Source: a virus. Taken from it: a stretch of 51,789 nt of DNA. Under the pieces are notes generated by a model. The model was not told the DNA's origin. It did no database searches and worked only from the letters and a program-made list of their open reading frames with translations. Each line of letters starts with the position of its first letter. The first letter of the stretch is position 1. Location of the stretch: positions 1-51,789 of IMG/VR virus record IMGVR_UViG_3300027963_000100. One strand, given 5' to 3'. A program made the translations under genes and the position numbers. Shown piece after piece: positions 46,035 to 51,789 of the stretch.

Positions 46035-46424
46035 ATGGCTTACAGTAAGGCTGTGGTGGACCACTATGAAAATCCCCGCAATGTGGGCAGCTTTGGCAAG
46101 GACGAAGCGGATGTGGGCACGGGCATGGTGGGAGCACCGGCATGCGGTGACGTGATGAAATTGCAAATCAAGGTGGATGAACATGGTGTTATTAGAGATG
46201 CTCGTTTCAAGACATATGGCTGCGGTTCAGCCATTGCTAGTTCAAGTTTGGTTACAGAAATGGTCAAGGGCATGCACATTGATGCTGCTCAAAATATCAA
46301 AAACAGCGAGATCGCGGCAGAGCTTGCACTCCCACCTGTGAAGATTCACTGCAGCATCTTGGCCGAGGATGCAATCCGAGCTGCAATCGCCGACTACCGA
46401 ACCAAGCATGATACAGCTAACTGA
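46035..46424 (+). CDS. iscU: Fe-S cluster assembly scaffold IscU
   Basis: The 129-residue protein is a complete IscU. It has Cys37 in GAPACGDVM, with the adjacent Asp39, Cys63 in TYGCGSAIASS and Cys106 in VKIHCSILAEDAI, the same numbering as in E. coli. It also has the LPPVK motif (99-103) that HscA-type chaperones recognise. IscU builds 2Fe-2S and 4Fe-4S clusters from iron and cysteine-derived sulfur; no IscS is encoded nearby, so the host desulfurase must supply sulfur. It has its own promoter and overlaps iscA by 17 bases. Confidence 0.96.
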   Translation: MAYSKAVVDHYENPRNVGSFGKDEADVGTGMVGAPACGDVMKLQIKVDEHGVIRDARFKTYGCGSAIASSSLVTEMVKGMHIDAAQNIKNSEIAAELALPPVKIHCSILAEDAIRAAIADYRTKHDTAN

Positions 46425-46749
46425 TACAGCTAGAAAAAAAGTTCAAAAACTCCTGGCACAACGTGGCGGTGCTGGCATCAGGCTAGGTGTCAAAACCACC
46501 GGTTGCTCGGGCTTGGCTTATGTGTTAGAATATGTGGATCGCTATGAATATGACGAATCCACCATCAACTATGCTCAACCCGGAGATCACAACACCCCTG
46601 GCTTTTGTGTGTTGGTGGACAAGCGCAATGAACCCTTGCTGGCCAACATGACTGTGGACTATGTGCGTCAAGGGCTAAATGAAGGTTTTGAATTCAGCAA
46701 TCCCAATGAACGAGATCGCTGCGGCTGCGGTGAGAGTTTTAGAGTATGA
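46408..46749 (+). CDS. iscA: A-type Fe-S carrier IscA
   Basis: I start at ATG 46408 (MIQLTDTARKKVQKLL), because the earlier in-frame codons fall inside iscU. The 113-residue protein has the three A-type cysteines, C33 in TTGCSGLAYVLEY and C105/C107 in RCGCGESF. IscA takes clusters from IscU and delivers them to 4Fe-4S targets such as radical SAM enzymes. Its stop overlaps the next start (ATGA), a radical SAM gene, which makes a direct supply line plausible. Confidence 0.95.
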   Translation: MIQLTDTARKKVQKLLAQRGGAGIRLGVKTTGCSGLAYVLEYVDRYEYDESTINYAQPGDHNTPGFCVLVDKRNEPLLANMTVDYVRQGLNEGFEFSNPNERDRCGCGESFRV

Positions 46750-48062
46750 AAATCCCAGTTACAAATCTGTTGCCGGCTGACATCTCACATGCTGACAGAA
46801 TTACCTGGATTAAAAATAATCAACATGTTTGTTTAAATCCTTTTCAAACGTATTATTATCAATATGAAGCTAAATCTGGCAAAGCTGTACTGAACAATAA
46901 TTTTTGCTGTAGTGTATATTCCAATTCAGATGTTGATGAGGTAAAAAATAATATATTTGCCGGAAGTCTTAGTAAACAATGTCAGGTGTGTTGGAATTTA
47001 GAATCTCAGACAGGAACATCCGAAAGAACACTGTCGTTGGCAACAGTTCCGAGTGATGTTTTAAACAAATTTATCGAGACCGGAGAGTCTGACAGTTATC
47101 ATTACAGAATAAAGTTTTCAAATCTATGTAATTTGGCATGTAGATCATGTGCTCCGACATTTAGCAGCAAATACGCACAAACCTACAAGTTGAATGTGCC
47201 ACAAGAATTGTATCAAGATATTGGTTACGATAACAGTGTTTGGGATAGCATAACCAGTAGCATCACCAATGCTTGTGAAACATATCAGTCAGTTACTGTT
47301 ATGATATTGGGCGGCGAATCATTAATTCAACCCGGAGCCATCAAACTCATTGACTGGTTGACTGATACCAAGTTGCCTGTGGCATTAAGTATCACAACCA
47401 ATCTAACAAAATTGGATACCAAGGTAGTGGAAAGATTGCGCCACCTTTCGTATATTCATCTTGCACTGAGCATTGACAGCGTAAATCACAACTACGAATA
47501 TGTTCGATGGCCGGCAAAGTTTAGTGATATTGAAAAAAATCTCTCTGTCATATTTAAGTATACTAATGCATCCTTGATCGTACAACCAGTCTGGAGCTTG
47601 AACAACATATTTTATATCATTGATTTTTTAGATTGGTGGTATCAGTGGTTTAACACAAATCGAGAAATACCAATTAAACCTGTTGTCATGCATCATCCGC
47701 CCAGCATAACCATTCAAAATTTACCAACAAGATATCGTGCACAATTGTTGACAATAGTTGATCATGCTCTCAAGCATGATATTTTTAAAAGCCAGATTCA
47801 ATTGCCATTTTATCGCTATCTATTGGAACTAACTGATTTTTTACAAACTGATCATGTGATACATGATTTATTTGATCAGTTTTTATATGAAACTGCAGTT
47901 CAGGACAGAGCAACTGGCAGCAACTTTGCTCAGGGAAATCAAAACTTTTATAAGATATTAACAGAATCAGATCAAACATTATTTAAACAACATCCCAACA
48001 TAAAATTATTACCCAGACAATCAAAAAACTTTTATTCTTTACATGTACAATCCCAAATTTGA
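46746..48062 (+). CDS. Radical SAM protein coupled to iscU-iscA
   Basis: The 438-residue protein carries C-x3-C-x2-C in FSNLCNLACRSCAPTFSS, and a GGESLI motif (VMILGGESLI) follows. Extra cysteines upstream (NFCCSVYSN, QCQVCWNLES) could bind an auxiliary cluster (twitch type). It starts inside the iscA stop (ATGA), overlaps the nuclease gene at its 3' end and is much more AT-rich than both neighbours. It is a third radical SAM gene in this window. Substrate unknown; the context argues that its Fe-S cluster is supplied by the upstream proteins. Confidence 0.88.
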   Translation: MKIPVTNLLPADISHADRITWIKNNQHVCLNPFQTYYYQYEAKSGKAVLNNNFCCSVYSNSDVDEVKNNIFAGSLSKQCQVCWNLESQTGTSERTLSLATVPSDVLNKFIETGESDSYHYRIKFSNLCNLACRSCAPTFSSKYAQTYKLNVPQELYQDIGYDNSVWDSITSSITNACETYQSVTVMILGGESLIQPGAIKLIDWLTDTKLPVALSITTNLTKLDTKVVERLRHLSYIHLALSIDSVNHNYEYVRWPAKFSDIEKNLSVIFKYTNASLIVQPVWSLNNIFYIIDFLDWWYQWFNTNREIPIKPVVMHHPPSITIQNLPTRYRAQLLTIVDHALKHDIFKSQIQLPFYRYLLELTDFLQTDHVIHDLFDQFLYETAVQDRATGSNFAQGNQNFYKILTESDQTLFKQHPNIKLLPRQSKNFYSLHVQSQI

Positions 48063-48759
48063 CTATCAACCTATTCCCAGAGAAACTGTGGATGGGCGGC
48101 GACTGTATGCTACTCCCGACGGCCGCAGACTGCCATCAGTGACTACTATCCTGGAAGCCACCAAGCCTGAAGAAAAACGGCAAGCCCTGCAAAACTGGCG
48201 CAATCGAGTGGGTGTGGCACAGGCACAGGCCATCACTACAGAAGCTGCCAATCGTGGCACCCGAATGCACACCTATCTTGAGCACTATGTCAAGACCGGA
48301 GAAGTCAAAGCACGTGGCACCAATCCTTTTGGCTGGGCCAGTCATGCCATGGCTGCGGTAGTTATTGAACAGGGTTTGAAAAATGTGCAGGAATTCTGGG
48401 GCATTGAAGTGCCACTATACTTTCCCAGTATCTATGCCGGCACCACAGACGGCTGTGGTATACACCTGGGCGACCAAGCTATCCTGGATTACAAGCAGAC
48501 CAATCGTCCCAAAAAGCGCGAGTGGATCGAAGACTACTTCATGCAGTTGTGTGCCTATGCCGAAGCTCACAACGAATTGCATGGTACCAAGATAAACAAA
48601 GGTGTGATCTTGATGTGTGTGAAACCCGACATGGACGCCAACAACAACATGTTAAAGCCTCCGGAATATCAGGAATTTGTGCTGGCGGGTGTGGAATTTG
48701 AGCAGTATCGACAACTGTGGTGGGATCGTGTGGAACAGTATTACATGCTAAATACATGA
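48043..48759 (+). CDS. PD-(D/E)XK superfamily nuclease (RecB/Cas4-like)
   Basis: The 238-residue protein starts MYNPKFDYQPIPRETVDGRR. It has PSVTTILEAT, a helix with RGTRMHTYLEHYV, and the catalytic core GTTDGCGIHLGDQAILDYKQTN (D-x-n-DYK), then QLCAYAEAHN. This is the PD-(D/E)XK order found in RecB-type and MGME1-like exonucleases. In marine T4-like phages such proteins are annotated as exonucleases. It overlaps the radical SAM gene by 20 bases. DNA repair or host-DNA processing is likely. Confidence 0.85.
   Translation: MYNPKFDYQPIPRETVDGRRLYATPDGRRLPSVTTILEATKPEEKRQALQNWRNRVGVAQAQAITTEAANRGTRMHTYLEHYVKTGEVKARGTNPFGWASHAMAAVVIEQGLKNVQEFWGIEVPLYFPSIYAGTTDGCGIHLGDQAILDYKQTNRPKKREWIEDYFMQLCAYAEAHNELHGTKINKGVILMCVKPDMDANNNMLKPPEYQEFVLAGVEFEQYRQLWWDRVEQYYMLNT
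48748..48754 (+). promoter_or_regulatory. Late-type promoter box (CTAAATA)
   Basis: CTAAATA overlaps the nuclease stop and is followed by an AGGGA RBS and the GTG at 48778. Confidence 0.6.
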
Positions 48760-48777
48760 TCATTTAGGGATCCTATC

Positions 48778-50370
48778 GTGGCTATTGTACAAATTTCGAG
48801 AATCACACAGCGTTCGGGGCTGCAACAAGATTTACCACAACTGGCTGGTGCCGAATTTGGTTGGAGCGTGGATCAACGCCGACTGTTCATTGGCAATGGC
48901 ACTCTGGCGGAAGGTGCGCCGGTTGTGGGCAATACCGAAATCCTGACAGAATTTTCTGACCTGTTGGCCATCACAGCTTCGGGTTACACCTACCGGGGAG
49001 AAGCAGCTGGATATCCTGCACAAACAGGCCCTACTTCGGGTGCCCCGGTCAACATCAGTGTGCAGAGCTGGATGGATCAGTGGGCCACTGTATTGGACTT
49101 TGGTGCTGTGGGAGATGGTGTCACAGACTGCACTGACGCTATCAATCGTGCGCTGTACGAAATCTATTGCAGACAAACCAACCCGCAGATACGCAGAAGT
49201 TTGTTCTTTCCCGGCGGCATCTACAAGATTTCCGGTACTATCATAATTCCTCCCTGGGCTACACTGGTGGGCGAGGGGGCTAGAAACAGCGTGATACAGT
49301 TGACACAAACTGCCACAGTGAACTATGTGTTTCAAACCGGCGACAGCTTGCAACAAACTGGCGCCAACATCGGCAACGGTGGTGCCACACCTCCGCAGTC
49401 TATCACCATAACAGATCTGGGATTTGAAAGTCTCAAGTCAACCGCCAGCATTGGTCTGTTTCAAGATGCTAGAGACTGTGTGATTTCAAGATCAAGATTT
49501 GTGGGACCCTTGGGCACTGCAGATCTTGTGAACGAAGTGGCTGGATCTGCTGGTATAAAGTTTGCCAGCACGGCAGGTTTGATCTGCAGCAACATTCAAT
49601 TTGATCACTGTGTGTTTGGCGGCACCACCTGGGCCATCAACACTGACCAAGGCATGAATGGTGTGAGAGTTGACCAGTCGGAATTTGATACCTTGTATCA
49701 GGGCATTGTGCTGGGTGCTGGCGGCACTGTGAATCCTGCGTTTCCTCTCTTGGGATTCCGAGTGTCGGCCAGTGTGTTTGACAACATCTATGCCCAGGGC
49801 ATTGTGTTCGGCGAAGTGCAGTTGAGTGGATCACTGTACAACACTTTTCTTGATGTGGGCAATCACTTTGGTGGCGAAGGCAATCCCTCAACCACAGTGG
49901 TTGACCTGCTGTCGGCCAACTGCGTTAGCGTGGGCGACCAGTTTGAGCGTTCTGCTACCAATGCCGCAATCTACACCAGAATCAATCTTGCCAATCAAGC
50001 CAGTATTGCATTCACCAACGGTGAGCAGCTGGCCATGGGCAGCTATGTGAGACTCACGGGACAAACAGTCCAACTCAACAACTATCAGACTTCGGCCGTG
50101 ACCTTGACGGTGATTGATGCCACCGCTTCGCCAACATTTTTGATCAACTATGCCATTCGCAGATCTGATGCCTATCGCACAGGAACCATAACTGTGGCAG
50201 CAGGTTCTGTGGCCAATGCCTTGAACTATAGTGATGACTACATGGAAAACACACCCACTGGCGTGACACTCACAGTGACTCAAACTGGCTCCACTATGAA
50301 GTTTCAATACACATCTACCAACACCGGCACTGCGCCAGTGATCAATTATTCCGTTTCCTATCTCGCTTGA
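48778..50370 (+). CDS. Tail fibre/spike protein with beta-helix domain
   Basis: The 530-residue protein starts at GTG 48778. The N-terminal segment (QISRITQRSGLQQDLPQLAG...WSVDQRRLFIGNGT, residues 5-40) is the attachment motif common in tail-fibre proteins. GAVGDGVTDCTDAINRAL begins a right-handed beta-helix of the pectate-lyase type (about residues 105-400) used in tailspikes and depolymerases. No clear catalytic triad is visible. The C-terminal part is beta-rich. Probably a host-recognition spike that may degrade surface polysaccharide. Confidence 0.85.
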   Translation: MAIVQISRITQRSGLQQDLPQLAGAEFGWSVDQRRLFIGNGTLAEGAPVVGNTEILTEFSDLLAITASGYTYRGEAAGYPAQTGPTSGAPVNISVQSWMDQWATVLDFGAVGDGVTDCTDAINRALYEIYCRQTNPQIRRSLFFPGGIYKISGTIIIPPWATLVGEGARNSVIQLTQTATVNYVFQTGDSLQQTGANIGNGGATPPQSITITDLGFESLKSTASIGLFQDARDCVISRSRFVGPLGTADLVNEVAGSAGIKFASTAGLICSNIQFDHCVFGGTTWAINTDQGMNGVRVDQSEFDTLYQGIVLGAGGTVNPAFPLLGFRVSASVFDNIYAQGIVFGEVQLSGSLYNTFLDVGNHFGGEGNPSTTVVDLLSANCVSVGDQFERSATNAAIYTRINLANQASIAFTNGEQLAMGSYVRLTGQTVQLNNYQTSAVTLTVIDATASPTFLINYAIRRSDAYRTGTITVAAGSVANALNYSDDYMENTPTGVTLTVTQTGSTMKFQYTSTNTGTAPVINYSVSYLA

Positions 50371-50795
50371 TGTGGCCTAAAACTTTTGCCGAACGCCTGG
50401 CGTCGTGGAGTCATCTACGACTGCAAGCGCACGATTTACCACTAGACCGGGCCCTGTCAGAAATAAATTCTTGGTGGTTTCGGTGCCCCTGGCAACCCTA
50501 TCACCTGCACTGGGACGAACAAGCAGACTGGCCCGATCCCTGGCAGCTATTGAGCGACAACATGTACTGTGATATTGCTCGCGGGCTGGGAATCATGTAC
50601 ACTATAACTTTGCTGGATCGCAAGGATATTCAACATGCACAGCTGGTTCACGACCACCGCGGCAACAATTTAGTCCTGATTCCGGATACAAAATATATAT
50701 TGAATTGGGACTCCAGTTCTGTCGTAAATATCAACCCAGCTGGTGAGATTCGTCAACTTCTGGACCAGCAGCATCTAAAACAACAATATACCTAA
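50367..50795 (+). CDS. Conserved-type hypothetical protein
   Basis: The 142-residue protein starts at ATG 50367, overlapping the spike stop (ATGA). It is Trp-rich with PWQPYHLHWDEQADWPDPWQ, and an ILNWDSSSVVNIN segment near the end. I recall a WPDPWQLL-type family in marine phages adjacent to fibre genes, without a known role. It ends one base before nrdA. Not recognised beyond that. Confidence 0.7.
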   Translation: MMWPKTFAERLASWSHLRLQAHDLPLDRALSEINSWWFRCPWQPYHLHWDEQADWPDPWQLLSDNMYCDIARGLGIMYTITLLDRKDIQHAQLVHDHRGNNLVLIPDTKYILNWDSSSVVNINPAGEIRQLLDQQHLKQQYT

Positions 50796-50796
50796 C

Positions 50797-51789
50797 ATGT
50801 CCAATATAACTGTAGTCAAGCGTAGTGGTCGCCGCGAACCACTCATGATCGAAAAATGGCAAGCTCAAGTGGCCAAAGTGTGTCAAGGCATAGCTGATGT
50901 GAGTCAGAGCATGATCGAGATCAAGGCCCAGTTGCACTTTTATGATGGTATTACCACTCAGGACATTGACGGTATCACGTTGAGAGCCATTGTGGACTTG
51001 ATTGATGTGGAAAATCACTCAGATGTGGGTCATGTCAACTATCAGTACGTGGCCGGAAAACAACGACTCAGCATGCTGCGCAAAGATGTGTACGGCAGCT
51101 ATGAACCACCGCACCTGTATGAAATTGTGAAACGCAATGTGGAGGTGGGTCTATACACTCCTGACCTGTTGACCTGGTACGACGAGTCTGACTGGAACCG
51201 GATGGAAGCCATGTTGGATCATGGGAAAGATGAGGAATACTCATACGCTGCCATTGAGCAGTTGATTGAGAAGTACTTGGTGCGCAACAGAGCCACCAAG
51301 CAAATCTACGAAACACCACAGGTGCGTTACATGATAGCAGCAGCCACGGTATTTCATGGAGAAGAGCCCAACGCAGCCAGAATGCGTTACATAAAGGAAT
51401 ACTACAATGCGGCTAGTGACGGCTTATTTACTCTCGCTACTCCTGTGCTTGCTGGGCTCGGCACTCCTACCAAGCAGTTCTCAAGTTGCGTACTCATTCG
51501 CAGTGACGATGATCTTGACAGCATATTTGCTAGTGGTGAAATGATGGCAAAATATGCCAGCAAGCGAGCTGGCATAGGGCTGGAAATTGGTCGACTGCGG
51601 CCATTGGGGTCGCCTATCCGTGGTGGTGAAATCATGCACACTGGCATGATACCATTCTTGAAGAAATGGTTTGGTGATTTGCGTTCATGTTCACAAGGAG
51701 GTATTCGCAATGCTTCGGCTACGGTTTTCTATCCCATATGGCATCATCAATTTGATGACCTCATTGTACTCAAAAACAACCAAGGTACA
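50797..51789 (+). CDS. nrdA: Ribonucleotide reductase alpha subunit, 3'-truncated by window
   Basis: The frame starts at ATG 50797 and stays open for 331 codons to the window end. The N-terminus is an ATP-cone (VVKRSGRREPLMIEKWQAQV). It is followed by the class I core: LATPVLAGLGTPTKQFSSC with the first redox-active Cys, a DDDLDSIF segment, and RAGIGLEIGRLRPLGSPI. The end runs through CSQGGIRNASATVFYPIW. This subunit reduces ribonucleotides to deoxyribonucleotides for phage DNA synthesis. The missing 3' part should hold the remaining catalytic Cys and Tyr pairs. The beta subunit gene is presumably downstream. Confidence 0.94.
   Translation, partial: MSNITVVKRSGRREPLMIEKWQAQVAKVCQGIADVSQSMIEIKAQLHFYDGITTQDIDGITLRAIVDLIDVENHSDVGHVNYQYVAGKQRLSMLRKDVYGSYEPPHLYEIVKRNVEVGLYTPDLLTWYDESDWNRMEAMLDHGKDEEYSYAAIEQLIEKYLVRNRATKQIYETPQVRYMIAAATVFHGEEPNAARMRYIKEYYNAASDGLFTLATPVLAGLGTPTKQFSSCVLIRSDDDLDSIFASGEMMAKYASKRAGIGLEIGRLRPLGSPIRGGEIMHTGMIPFLKKWFGDLRSCSQGGIRNASATVFYPIWHHQFDDLIVLKNNQGT

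Noticed and set aside
1-51789. CRISPR array, insertion sequence or integrase
   Set aside because: No regularly spaced repeats, no transposase-like frame and no terminal inverted repeats were seen; all long frames fit phage genes.

Overview
The window is a piece of a T4-like (Straboviridae/Kyanoviridae-like) tailed-phage genome, most like uncultured marine myoviruses. It carries a recognisable T4-type replication, recombination and packaging set: terminase large subunit (gp17), single-strand binding protein (gp32), UvsX, UvsY, UvsW, primase (gp61-type), DnaB-type helicase (gp41) and a ribonucleotide reductase alpha subunit cut by the window end. Genes are packed with 1-30 bp overlaps and run on both strands. 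I see no tRNA, rRNA, CRISPR array, integrase or transposase. Portal, major capsid, prohead protease, DNA polymerase, sliding clamp and sigma factor genes lie outside the window, if present.

Layout. 1-4533 (+): virion-associated genes with T4-like capsid-targeting leaders and a large modular protein. 4530-12904 (-): papain-like protease, Cys-rich protein, several small fibre/collagen-like proteins, three genes sharing one N-terminal leader, Gly/Tyr/Trp-rich small proteins, two paralogous helical proteins and a LuxR/NarL-type regulator. 13095-17632 (+): secreted-type nuclease, terminase and a second modular protein. 17633-21933 (+): gp32 (with a leader pseudoknot), uvsX, an acidic protein, a radical SAM enzyme and uvsY. 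21937-27301 (both strands): methyltransferase and six glycosyltransferase-like genes. 27302-34130 (+): early-type region with clear sigma70-like promoters, tiny genes, an AAA+ ATPase, uvsW and small conserved genes, including a miniature DnaE-like palm protein. 34110-36688: baseplate/fibre protein and primase. 36666-40856 (+): gp41 translationally coupled to an amidinotransferase / P-loop-like protein / radical SAM cassette. 40876-45980 (+): late small genes and a nucleotidyltransferase/ligase-like fusion. 46035-48759 (+): iscU-iscA-radical SAM-PD-(D/E)XK nuclease. 48778 to the end: beta-helix fibre, a conserved protein and nrdA.

Regulation. Two promoter classes can be read. Sigma70-like promoters (TTGAC-type -35, 17-18 bp spacer, TATAAT-type -10) serve the early region and iscU. 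T4-late-like [C/G/A]TAAATA boxes precede structural and late genes. In both classes several start codons lie only 5-7 bases after the box, which predicts leaderless mRNAs. The gp32 leader can fold into an H-type pseudoknot, as in T4 gene 32 autoregulation.

The most interesting themes are: (i) a phage-encoded Fe-S scaffold and carrier (IscU with all three cysteines, and IscA) coupled to one of three radical SAM genes, all AT-rich and inserted in core operons; (ii) two families of short N-terminal leaders ending in hydrophobic-x-Glu, plus modular proteins whose modules are separated by the same motif, suggesting prohead-protease processing of capsid cargo; (iii) leaderless early and late promoters; (iv) a DnaE-like mini-palm protein and a polymerase-beta-type NTase fused to a ligase-like domain. 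All functional calls come from motif reading by eye; no database search was run.
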